Part shown: piece after piece, positions 1-9,369 of the stretch
How the letters are laid out: each line of letters starts with the position of its first letter
Numbering within the stretch: the stretch's first letter is position 1
DNA from: Chara braunii
Lineage: Eukaryota; Streptophyta; Charophyceae; Charales; Characeae
Direction: 5' to 3'
NCBI GenBank assembly: GCA_003427395.1
Contig: BFEA01000269.1
Span: 439,232 to 463,670, forward strand
Length of the DNA: 24,439 nucleotides
The notes under the pieces: model-generated
Told to the model about the DNA's origin: nothing
Databases searched by the model: none
Seen by the model: only the letters and a program-made list of their open reading frames with translations
Made by a program: the position numbers and the translations under genes

Positions 1-141
1 AAATATGTTATGGAAAAAAATAAACTAAACAACATTTGCCTGGGCGCTACATCCAAATTATTTACCAAATTGGAATTAAAAATCAAATACAGAAAATAAA
101 CACTATGATAAAAATAAGAAAAAATGAAAAGACAATTAAAA

Positions 142-432
142 TGAGTGAGTGTGCCTGCACCTTTTCGACACCGCCATCTTTGTCGATTTTTAATTATAAT
201 TTGGCATTGACAAATGCCCTGAAAATTTACAGATATGTATTGTACATAATCATTAACTCATTAAAGAAGTTTAAAAAAATAATAATTTTTTTTAGGCCCT
301 GAAATAAAGTGAAAACAAAAAGTTAAAAATGACAAAAAACAAAATAGTGAGTGGGCGAGCATGTTTTGACGCCCCCATCTTTGACGATTCTTAATGTTTT
401 TTTGGCTTTGTAGAATGGCTTCAAAATTTTTG
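142..432. repeat. Diverged two-copy direct repeat, AT-rich
   Basis: Two related blocks near 145-230 and 346-432 share an AGTGAGTG start, a CC-CCATCTTTG core, a GACGAT/GTCGAT segment followed by TTTTAAT or TCTTAAT, and a final AAAATTTT-like end. The period is about 200 bp. The rest of positions 1-500 is AT-rich and shows no convincing gene. The copies differ by many substitutions, so the duplication is old. Confidence 0.55.
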
Positions 433-535
433 GGCGTGTAGGTTGCATCATAGAGAACTCACGAAAAACAATTCAGAAAAAAAAACTTAATTGTAAGCCC
501 CGAAATGTTTTTTGGCGGCAGCCGAACATGGAGGC

Positions 536-611
536 GTCCAGCCCCCGAACGGGACCCCGAACGCCCGAACGTTCAGGGGCCAGCCCGGGGACCCCCGAAC
601 GTTCGGTCAGG
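536..611. repeat. GAACG-rich cluster (left)
   Basis: The pentamer GAACG, or its complement CGTTC, occurs about six times in 75 bp, including the palindrome CCGAACGTTCGG at 595-606. A related cluster lies at 1128-1222. Short repeated motifs of this kind occur in subterminal regions of some plant DNA transposons; that reading is an inference. Confidence 0.45.
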
Positions 612-618
612 TAACCCT

Positions 619-716
619 GTGGCAGAGTATATTTTCATGTCTCGTGGGAGATTCATTCGATTTTGCTCAGCATCAGGCCAGTCGCGTGATTCGAGCCTTA
701 CATGCTCTCCCCTTTG

Positions 717-747
<31 letters not shown>

Positions 748-773
748 ATCATGATTCGAGCCTTACCTGCTCT

Positions 774-810
<37 letters not shown>

Positions 811-945
811 ATCACACAAAAAACAAGAACAAAAAGAAGAAAAGAAGGAAGTGTGGCAGTGTATATTTCATTGTTCTAGCGGTAGATTCATTCCATTTTG
901 CTCGTCGAACTGATGGAATACCATGAGGTCAGCCGCGCGGTTGGT
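619..945. repeat. Nested direct duplications containing (TC)n(AC)n seeds
   Basis: A block starting GTGGCAG at 619 (GTGGCAGAGTATATTTTCAT) recurs in diverged form at 853, a spacing of about 234 bp; both copies carry an AGATTCATTC-ATTTTGCTC segment. Inside it, a 65-bp unit starting GATTCGAGCCTTAC is repeated at 688-752 and 753-817, each copy ending in short (TC)n and (AC)n runs. The 853 copy leads into the expanded microsatellite at 953-1089, so the three microsatellites appear to share an origin. No gene is visible. Confidence 0.6.
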
Positions 946-952
946 GACTTAC

Positions 953-1094
<142 letters not shown>

Positions 1095-1127
1095 ATGGCC
1101 CCCAGCCCACACTGTTGTGCCCTGCGC

Positions 1128-1222
1128 AAACGCGTTCAACCCGTTTAGCCCCGTTCGATGAACGCGCGTTCAACGCATTCAAAACATGAACGCGAAACGC
1201 ACGTTCATTGAACGCGCGGTAA
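1128..1222. repeat. GAACG/GAACGCG cluster (right)
   Basis: The motifs AACGCGTTC, CCCGTTCGATGAACGCG, CGCGTTCAACGC and GAACGCG are packed here in both orientations, giving many overlapping short inverted repeats. The cluster lies between the compound microsatellite and the 3' end of the minus-strand pseudogene at 1258. It may pair with the cluster at 536-611 as element ends, but no clean terminal inverted repeat or target duplication was found. Confidence 0.45.
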
Positions 1223-1257
1223 CAAAGACCGCCAACCCAGGCCTCCATGTCCACCTC

Positions 1258-3812
1258 CTAGAAGTCATCTTCGTAGAAGTCGTCAAGGTCCATAGCATAA
1301 GCCTTGGCTTCCAGATCAGTATCCCCGTTCAATGTGCCAGCTCGGAGGATGTCCGCCAACAAGGTTGCTGACAGCTCCACCGGGATACCCAGTCCTGACA
1401 ATACACTGTAAGGAATTGTGGTTATTGTGTACCACGATCTCCACATCATGCCTCTCTTCAGTCTCGTGTTTCAGGGGAGTGCTGGGACAGTAAGGGACTC
1501 TCACTGGTCGTAGTGAGACGCCCCCGTCTCCGGATCTCTGGAGAATTCCGTTGAGCCTTCGGTCACGTACACGCCCAACGGACAAGTGTCAGTGATTTTT
1601 TCGCTGATTACGGACTTCAGGTTCCAACCCTCTTCAAATAGAGGGCTTGCGAACGATACCTCTGTGGCTACTTGCCACTCGCTAGTTCCTTCCACATACC
1701 AAGCGGCTAATAGAGGCCTCAGTCCCATCATAGTACGTATGGCTGAGCTGGCCTGTTGAAGTGTGTGTGGGGCTTTCGCCTTTGCTATGTGTTGCAGGGA
1801 TATGAATTCGGGTTGGTAAAACAACGTTGAGCTTCTTCAGTTTTTCTGTTTCGGCCTCAATGACTGCAAGATCCAGCTCGAGGTCAGCATGCTCTGTTTT
1901 CTTAGCACTTTCGGTCTAGCCCGGGTTGAGCTCTTGCTTCTTTTGTGCTTTGGCAACTTTCCATTTCTTCGGGTGCAGATCCTAGAAGGGTTCATCAAAA
2001 TCTTTGTTCTCTTTTGTGCCCAACTAACCATGTTCTTTGATTCTTTTCTTCTCAGTGTACATGAAGGCAGTGTACTCAAAAAATTCTTCTTCTTTCTCTA
2101 ACAGTTGTTGGAGGAAGCATGGATGCTATCGATCCTGCCTTGTATCATGTTCCTCTCTATGTGTTTTGGGCACGACGTTCGTATGTTGAAGAGGTGTTCT
2201 CTCTCCCTCTTTTTGCCTTTTGAAGTATTCACGAAGCCATTGAAGCGACTTGTTGGGAGAGGAAGTTTCATCGCTGATAGGGGTCGAGCCACACAAACTT
2301 TAACTGTCATCGATGTCTTCCTCGTCCATTGACGAATCTGAGTCAACCGGCTCCACCGTTGCACCATTTTGTGGGCTAACATCGACACTTTCCACGCCTT
2401 CAGCGTTGTTTACCTTCCTTCTCTTTGAATCAGCTTGTCCTCTCTCTCTAGCTGGGCTGTTGTCTAGGGTTCTTTTGTTCTCAAACTGCAGGTTGACCAT
2501 TTTTTGCTCCTTTCCAATTTCGTCTTCATTCTCTTTGAGCTCGATTATTTCCTTAGTTCGTTTTTGAAAAATTTCAGGTTCCTTGCTCTACTCCTGTTCG
2601 GCCTGTTCTCTTACCGACTCCAGGTCCCAGACCAGATCCTTTCGTGCCTTCAAGTTCTACTCCCTAATGAAGCGGGAGTCATTCAGGGGGATAGCATCGA
2701 TCTTCGTGGGATTGCCTGTTTTTTTCCCTGTAGCCTTTTTCTGCCATCTGCTGTCAGCCAGGGGGAAGATGTCGGGGTTCTTAATTGTGGCCTCCTTATC
2801 TAAGTAATGCCAGACCCAGTCTGGTTCTTCAAGATTATCATCAAACACCGATCCATCACAGGTGGAATCCACTATGAACCAAGTGTCAAGGTCTTCTTCC
2901 CCCTCCCCCAACATATTGGGGAGGAGCAGAGCGGCGATGCCTTCGTAGAAACTTGGATGGACAGTTCTCTGTCATGAATTGCGAATTTCCATTCCAGCTG
3001 GAAAACCAATGGATCACCTCCAGGATTGCTATCATCGTGCCGCAGTGGGGAGCCAAAAATTCCAATGTTGGCAAAATCCATTTGAGGATTTTGTTCGCGG
3101 GATACTGCTTTTCCAATCTGTCGACCAGGAATCCATGAAACCTGGCTGGCCCAAAAATTCTCCTCCATGTAGGTTGCATTTGGCCGTTGGTTCGTTTGTT
3201 TTTTCCAAGTTGAAATTGTGCAGACCAAGCCATTGCAATTTCTTGATTTCATTTCAGATACGATCAGCATGTGCTTTGCATGGTTGAACACCACCATGAT
3301 CGAGTTGTGTCCCAGCCTTCGTAACGAGAAAGCATAGTTGACATTTTTCATTGTTTTTTTTTTCTCAACTGTTGCAATCACCCATTTCTTTTTCCCGCTA
3401 GCATAAGCTCAGGGCCACTTCTTGCAAAAGCTGGAAATCACACCATGTTTCTCGTGGAATTCATCCAGTTTTGCCACTTTCCCTTCTGGGTACCTCCAGA
3501 CTACACTTTCTTCATCCGGTTCCTCCAGACTACACTTTCTTCTTCCTTACCTTGCATGTTGGCAAGAGTCTTTTTCACTTGTACACCTTCGACCTTGGTT
3601 TACTCGATGAGAAATTTTAAAGCTTCATTATCAACCACACTCGATGTCATCTTGGTTGTCTGAAATGACCGCATCGCTGCCGACGAGTATGTGGCAACGG
3701 TACGGCCATTGCTAGGGGCTTGCATTCTGCTGTTCGACAAAACACTTAGTCCTTTACCCATAGGATGGAAAGAGAGAGTGAGAGAGAGAGAGTTTGTTGA
3801 AGATGGGAGCAA
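1258..3812 (-). pseudogene. Decayed protein-coding gene, about 825 codons, family not recognised
   Basis: Read on the minus strand from an ATG at 3761, or one at 3812, long stretches of protein-like sequence succeed each other down to a stop at 1258-1260. Eleven stops interrupt the best path, with first bases at 3602, 3411, 2659, 2590, 2302, 2128, 2026, 1984, 1918, 1503 and 1473. The frame changes at a 29-bp tandem duplication (3493-3550), again one or more times between 3230 and 2930, and near 1790-1850. Removing the duplication restores the frame exactly. Visible parts, in order: a Ser/Thr-rich N-terminus; a segment with KWVIATVEKKK and NYAFSLRRLGHNSIMVVF; an acidic Trp-rich block near 2700-2940 (DLDTWFIVD, EEPDWVWHYLDKE); a charged, probably coiled-coil stretch with the basic cluster SKRRK (2380-2650), a possible nuclear signal; an acidic block (DSDSSMDEEDIDD); a Lys/Glu-rich helix (1850-1900); and a C-terminus ending MDLDDFYEDDF. 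I recognise no catalytic motif. The number of lesions suggests a relic of a dispersed multicopy element rather than a unique host gene. Confidence 0.75.
3493..3550. repeat. 29-bp tandem duplication disrupting the pseudogene
   Basis: The block CCTCCAGACTACACTTTCTTC begins at 3493 and again at 3522, so the period is 29 bp. Because 29 is not a multiple of 3, the second copy moves the pseudogene frame, and deleting one copy joins the open frame above 3551 to the frame that stays open from about 3408 to 2872. Confidence 0.85.
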
Positions 3813-6015
3813 GTTGAAGTTAAAAAAATGAGATCAGAGGAGCGCGGGGGCCGAGGGTGGACGATACAAGGGTGTTGGGCCGTTTTTTTTTTTCAGGCGC
3901 TGTTATCCTGGTGGGTTGTCGGGTAAGGTGTCACGACTGCTGATTGTACATTGGTGGGAGGACTAGTTCGGAAGAGTGTGAAGGCAGTGGACAACAAGAA
4001 GGGATAGCAGGAGGCGAAAAGAGAAGAGGATTAGCGACCTGGCCAGTACATCGCAGTACTGGCTAGGGGGTGAGAACTTATCAGGGGCGCTTGAGTCGGG
4101 AGCGGAAGGGGTTTGAGAGTGCTGGGGTGGTGGGGGGGTGTTAGTATTTGGAGGGGGATCAGTCAGGAAGAAAGAATTCGCAAGTGTAAGGTAGTGGGGG
4201 TCCACACCAGTTTGTATCGTTGCCGCCCTAACTCAAGTTTTCGATTGCCACCCTCGTCTGAATCTGGACTTGAGACCAGCTGACGTGTGCATCTGCTCGT
4301 CTTTACTTGTTCTTGTCGCCGCTTGAAGTACCTTAGGCGCTTTATTACCCGTGAATGAAGTCCCCTTTCCTTCTACAGGGCGGTGCAGAAAGATTGCCGA
4401 ACAGGATCTTGTATTATTTCGCAGTGGGCCCTTTGCCCTTCTGTCATGTAACGGATCCCCAGGGTCGTACGCCGTTCATTCCGTAATTGGAAAAAAAGCA
4501 ACGGGGAATCACAGGCTACGCTTGGAATCTTCCGGTAGGGGAGATGCTTGTGACTCGCCTTGGGATCTTCCAGTTTCGAAACTTGGCCTCACACGATTTC
4601 CTCCACTGTTCTTCTCAGTCCTCTTCGCGTTTCTGCTGCCGCTTTTATTGTCGTGTTGTCGCGAGCTCTGATTTGCTTCGACTTAGATGCTCCTCTCGAA
4701 ATGACCAGCTAGATAGCGGTTATCCTCCTTATGAGTATGACCCCTGAAGCTCTCCGTCCTCTTCGAGATCCGACTCCCTCATTGTTGCGGCACACTCCAT
4801 TCCTACGTCCTCTTGGATGCTTCTCCCAAAACTGGAGGCTAGGTCGTTTAGCGCCCTACTTCGGGATGGACCTCAACGGGATGAGTGGTGAGATTGTTCC
4901 TTCCATTGTCGCTACAGCTACTCGCCTAAGCGCTGTATCGCGCAGCGCCCCCACAGTGTCTCTAACCCGAACGCTAGCATGCCAGGTGCGAGACACTCGA
5001 CGGTGCGGCCGTCGACGCCACGGCGGCGTGGAAATTAGCGCAAATTAGCACTTAACGTGCAGCGCGTTCGCTTCAGTTTCCTGCCTGAAGTATACCTAAG
5101 GCTTGCTGATGCTTGCTTAGGAGACTCACCGCAGACAACGAGGTTGAAGGATGGACCGGACCTCATGTATGCATACACTTCTCCCCCATCATAGTATTTG
5201 CGCTACTAGTGTGATTAAGTTCTAATAACTCAAAGAAAGAAGGCACTGCTCTACCTTACTCTATACATTTCTTGGATACGTTGTAGTCTTGTTGGTGCCT
5301 TTTGCTAGCCTAGTTCCATAGATGGTCCCCAAGTGTTGGAGTCCTCGGTATGTTGCGACTAGATGGGTTGAGTGGTCTGAGTCGCAACCAAAACTTCCAA
5401 GTTGATTTCTTCGTAAATTTTCCGGCCTCTAGACTCTAGTATAAGTTTTGGGAGTTCACTTTCCTTGGGAAGTGCTACCTGGATTTCTATTTTTCTGAAA
5501 AAAAAACGTAACTCGGTTAATATCGCACCGACTCAAGTTAGAAAAGCACTTCTGTTATGTTTGGGTTCCCCTAAGGGCGCATTCTGGGAGGCAAGAAAGG
5601 GATCATGACATAATCGCAGTGAGTTCGGGCCCCTCCACGCTACTGTCGACTCTCTCCATCCGTTGAGGCCAGCCCCATATAGGACACACCATGATTTCCC
5701 CATTTGCTCGCATCGCAAGTTTTGCCCTCCTTTCTGGGCGCGTCCTCTCTCCCACAGTCAGACTGAGTTTGGAATGCCCGATCACATTTTATCGCTGTCT
5801 CCCCTTCCAGATGATCACCGGTCCATCCTTTCTCTCTTTTCTTTCTCCCTTTTTTCAAAGGGTGGTGGCCTCGATATATCATCATTTAGCGGGCCAACCC
5901 CAGGTAACTCAGAATCAGTTTGATACTATTGATAGTATATTGATCAGAACCTGGGTCTGTATTTCAACAGGCCATCGGTGTACCAACTCACCTGCCAGTG
6001 GGCCCCCGTTGGTAT
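3813..6015. other. Intergenic stretch without a supportable gene
   Basis: Open frames here, such as one of 106 codons near 4351 on the plus strand and a Pro-rich one of 80 codons near 4205 on the minus strand, have no recognisable domain, no splice-site support and no continuity. Positions 3771-3794 hold a short (GA)n run just 5' of the pseudogene. Nothing else is distinctive; it may be old transposon sequence. Confidence 0.5.
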
Positions 6016-6127
6016 ACTACCGTCTTCACCTGAATAGAACGCCCGGTCATATAGCCATATTTGGTGCACTTTTCAGTCCAGATACAGCTATAACAACCGG
6101 GCGTTCTATTCGGCTGAAGACGGTAGT
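6016..6127. repeat. Fold-back: 32-bp inverted repeat with 48-bp spacer
   Basis: The left arm 6016-6047 (starting ACTACCGTCTTCA and ending AGAACGCCCGGT) is the reverse complement of the right arm 6096-6127 except for a few central mismatches. The spacer holds a second short complementary pair (ATAGC and GCTAT), so a transcript from either strand would form one long hairpin. It could be a MITE-like fold-back or a small-RNA hairpin. No clear target duplication flanks it. Flanking sequence to 6420 shows no gene. Confidence 0.8.
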
Positions 6128-6423
6128 CGATCCCTTCCTATGTTATAGGATTTGAGCTAGGTTAGTGGCGTGTCCATATTTGGTCAAATTCTTTGTGCGC
6201 GCGAGGGGGCTCCCCTTGGTAACCACCACCACACTTGAGCCTCAGTTTCTTCATAGAGTTCTGTGTTTCATTGCTTTTTTGAGCCAATGCCGGGTAATGG
6301 CCCCGGTATCCTAATTTTCAAAATTCTATCCTTAGGCTATATTGAATTGGATTTTCGAGTAGGTTCCTAGTGACTGTCTCATTTCCATGAACTTTCCTGA
6401 TGGGTTGTCTGAATGTACTCGTT

Positions 6424-6892
6424 ATGGGACGCTGGGCCCGGTTCCCTGTCCGTGCCAAAAATAAAAAATAAAAAAAAATACGGGGTTGCACTGGGAGCTA
6501 TTCTTCGACTTTCCAGGAAAATGTGACGGGCAGGATAAAATTATGCGCACGTGATGATCTGATTCATCTCAGATACTCGATCTGTGTCGACGCAATTATA
6601 TTCGGATGTCCCGCAGGACACACAAGCACCAGCTCTCATCGAATTCCACGAAAATGCATAAAAACAGCAGCCGGAGGGCGTTCGTTCAGCACAATGCATG
6701 CAAGCAGTAGTCTAAGAGCTCAAAACGAACTTCAGGAACCATTTCAAGCAATGCCATATCATTTCTGCCCCAGAGGGTCCTGACCCTTCCCCCCACCCTG
6801 CCTGTCCCTGCCCCATGGCATTACGCAGTATTTTTCCCTGGCACGTGACCCGCCCTACCCTCCTCTCTGATGGGACGCTGGGCCCGGTTCCC
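6424..6892. repeat. Pair of exact 23-bp direct repeats flanking 423 bp
   Basis: The sequence ATGGGACGCTGGGCCCGGTT, continuing CCC, occurs at 6424-6446 and again at 6870-6892. The 423 bp between them has no convincing gene. The spacing could reflect a duplicated segment whose interior diverged, or an insertion. Confidence 0.7.
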
Positions 6893-6995
6893 AGCACGAG
6901 CTGCTCCCGTTGTCATACAAGCGAAGCAAAGTCCCTCCATACATCCCCAGCAAATTTCAGTGTATAACTTGAATGCACTGTCCTCCCATATAGAT

Positions 6996-7058
6996 CCACA
7001 AAATCCCAAGGCATCGAGTCGTTCCCCTTCCACAAAATCCCAAGGCATCGAGTCGTTC
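6996..7058. repeat. Tandem duplication, 34-bp period
   Basis: A 29-bp block starting CCACAAAATCCCAAGG is identical at 6996-7024 and 7030-7058, separated by five bases. Confidence 0.85.
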
Positions 7059-7160
7059 GCCTGGCAACCAAAAGGCTGCTCAAGTGCAGTGAACAGATAT
7101 CTCTGCCGCTGTCATTGGGAACCCAAGGTTCCAAGGTTCACAAGCGCTGGAGAAAAAAGT

Positions 7161-7290
7161 ACATCACCTCGACGAAACGACACCCCTTCACACACCACCG
7201 CAAGGAAACGGCACCCCTTCGCACAGACCACCTCGAGCAAACAACACCCCTTCGCACAGACCACCTCGAGCAAACAACACCCCTCCCCCT
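7161..7290. repeat. Minisatellite, about four copies of a 31-33-bp unit
   Basis: Units share CACCTCGA or CACCGCAA, then a purine-rich segment, then CACCCCTTCGCACAGAC. The two central copies, starting at 7221 and 7254, are identical with a 33-bp period; the outer ones are diverged. Open frames on either strand show the same repetition and are not taken as genes. Confidence 0.75.
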
Positions 7291-7975
7291 TCACACAGTC
7301 CTCTCACAAGGTAATACAAAAAAGAGATTGTTCCCAGGAAGTAAGCGTCTCCGCTTTCAAGTTTCGCACATTCCTCAACCGTCGGTCGGGACACTTGGAA
7401 TTCATCACTGAGAAGAACAAATGACCATCGGCAACTGAAAGTCGACAAATTGATGAATGTTGCCCAGAGATTGACTGGCTAAGGGTGAGACTGTGTATGC
7501 AAGCAAGCTATGAGAGGGAGGGCAGTCGACAGTCGGAGGCTTCACTAGCAAGACTTAGTAAAGGATTCCAAAGCGAATAATATTATATATGAATGTCTGA
7601 ATCTATGTCTATGTCATACATAAAGGAGGAGACTATACTGTGTGTAGTATAAGCATCCATGATTCCACATGTAAGCCGAAGCTGCATCGCATCACGTACG
7701 TATATACTATATATATATATACACATAATATAGAGTCTCAAGGAGCTCCGACCAGCACAGATCTGCTCGGTGCACCGGTACCCAAGAGGAGGAGGAGATG
7801 AAAAAGATGGACGGGCTTTGGCAGACCGTCTCCAGGAGATTTCGCCAAGCTAAACCCGTCACGAGGCTGAACCCTCAAGACTCTAGAGTCTGTGAAGCCC
7901 CTTAACAGATGACCGCTCTGTACTACGCGATAATCCCTTCTTACCCTCAATCGCAGGTGGGCACCAACTACTGCC

Positions 7976-7977
<2 letters not shown>
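7291..7977. other. No gene seen; AT microsatellite
   Basis: This stretch has only short frames without splice support. A TA-rich run at about 7699-7730 is the only structure noted. Confidence 0.45.
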
Positions 7978-8020
<43 letters not shown>

Positions 8021-8340
8021 CCGTCTCTGTGTACCCATGACTTAATTCAAAGCAGGCTATCACCCACCCACGGCAGAGCCACGGAAGAAGAAAAACTGTA
8101 CAGAGTGTATAGGTTCCGACCCCATCAAAAGCCATCAAATCTGGCACATATATGTATATATATCGTATATATATATCGTCAAATAGAACTGCCCGGTAAA
8201 CCGTAGGCAGAGAGGGAGAAGAGGACAACAAACGAGGGGCTGTGACAAACTGTTTCGTCGGAGTTTCACCGACTCATCAGGTATATATGTACATATATAA
8301 GGGCCTTGTGACCTGCATTATTACCTTCTGGAGCGGGACC
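7978..8340 (-). mobile_element. Retroelement remnant with poly(A) tail on the minus strand
   Basis: A run of 43 T at 7978-8020 reads as a poly(A) tail on the minus strand. About 225 nt upstream of it, on the same strand, lies the hammerhead-like motif at 8280-8244, directly preceded by an AT-rich palindrome (TATATATGTACATATATA, plus positions about 8282-8300). Hammerhead motifs beside AT-rich stems are known from Penelope-like elements and from plant and animal retrozymes. No reverse transcriptase coding sequence is present, so this would be a short non-autonomous or truncated copy. The boundaries are approximate. Confidence 0.4.
8244..8280 (-). ncRNA. Hammerhead ribozyme-like motif
   Basis: Read 5' to 3' on the minus strand: CTGATGA, then a perfect 5-bp helix II (GTCGG / CCGAC) closed by a 7-nt loop, then GAAAC, then a 3-bp helix III (ACA / TGT) with a 3-nt loop, then C at 8244 as the predicted cleavage base in a GTC triplet. 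All conserved core nucleotides of the hammerhead family are present (CUGAUGA, GAA, the A15.1-U16.1 pair, cleavage-site C). A very short helix III is known for the type I hammerheads of Penelope-like elements. Helix I is not evident: bases before CTGATGA (ATATATAC) do not pair well with those after the cleavage site (ACAGCC). The motif may therefore be inactive or use distant pairing. Confidence 0.6.
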
Positions 8341-8469
8341 ATAATATAATAATAATAATAATATCCTGTTATAAGTCTACATTAATTCTATCATTATTAC
8401 TTAATTACTTAATGACGAAATTTACGTTGACAACATATCATCAGACCATTTCTGTGCATATAGTTAGAC

Positions 8470-8610
8470 CAACTTGCCTAGCTCAGTGGGCACACCCCTG
8501 AACTGTTGAAATACAGACCTGGCCCGAGTTCGAACTCCGCTGGACGTAAATGAGAAAAATTCTACAACTCTCGTAGATTTAGGCGTCTTAGGGGAAAAGA
8601 AAAAAAAAAA
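8470..8610 (+). mobile_element. tRNA-derived SINE-like unit (A box, B box, A-rich end)
   Basis: TAGCTCAGTGGG at 8479-8490 matches the pol III A box, and GAGTTCGAACTCC at 8526-8538 closely matches the B box. Their spacing of about 36 nt is within the tRNA range. The flanking arms do not fold into a proper acceptor stem, anticodon loop or T stem, so this is not a functional tRNA. The unit continues about 70 nt and ends in an A-rich run at 8595-8610, as SINEs often do. No convincing target-site duplication was found. Confidence 0.45.
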
Positions 8611-9369
8611 GCATGGCAGCCATCAGCAACTGACGGCACAAAATTGCTAGTGAGGTGTTCCACCATGTGAGGAGTTCCGACGTGCACCCTCTCCTGCAGT
8701 GATCCTCTTGGACTGCGAGTGGAAGGCTCAAGGAAGGGGGGAGAAGGGACCGCTAGTGCTACACATTGCAACCGCCTTCTCCTCCAAGTCCTTCATCGCC
8801 TTCCCCCGATGATCCCAGATATCCACAACGCTCGACCGGCACAATGCTCAACGAATAATTTGAACACAAGCAACAATTCCTCCTCCTCCTCCTCCTCGAG
8901 GAGGCCGTCAACCATCACCCTCTCTCTAACCTATGTGCCGCTCCTGGACAAAGTCCTTGAGGCGGTCACGGTACCAACTGAAACGTCCGAGTCTCGATGC
9001 AGCAGTCGATTTCCAAGAAGTCTACGTGCCGCTCCTCATTCTCTCCAAGTCCTGAACACTAACCAGCAAGTCTATGTGGTGAAGTCAGTATCCACAAACT
9101 CCTCACTACTATAATGGAAAGGTGACATTGAGATTGACACCATTATATGGTACGTCATCGCAGTCACTGCGATGGACCATACACTCCCATAATAGTTAGC
9201 TAGCGAAGGTAGCTGCGGCGGCACCCATCCTCTCATCCACCCGCTATAATTGCAACCGCGAATTACAAAAGTGGGAGCTATAATTTCCTCAGCCAAAAGT
9301 GGGCGGGACACTCCGACCACGAGTGTCGATCGATGTATGGCCGTGTATGTATCCATATGAGAGCACCAG
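8611..9369. other. No gene assigned; short (TCC)n
   Basis: A plus-strand open frame of 131 codons starts at 8719, but it is Ser-rich around a (TCC)n run at 8880-8897 and has no recognisable domain. A minus-strand frame at 9072-9422 is also unsupported. I assign no gene. Confidence 0.4.

Noticed and set aside
5336-5400. LTR start (TGTTGGAGTC) of a Copia-like element
   Set aside because: The motif resembles LTR ends, but there is no matching second LTR, primer-binding site, polypurine tract or retroelement coding sequence nearby.
7161-7290. CRISPR-like array
   Set aside because: The units are contiguous minisatellite copies without unique spacers, and the window is eukaryotic.
6870-7424. 184-codon plus-strand frame
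   Set aside because: Most of it reads through the 34-bp duplication and the 33-bp minisatellite, and no domain is recognisable.
8470-8545. Functional tRNA gene
   Set aside because: A and B box matches are good, but the acceptor stem, anticodon loop and T stem do not pair properly, and the unit continues into an A-rich SINE-like end.
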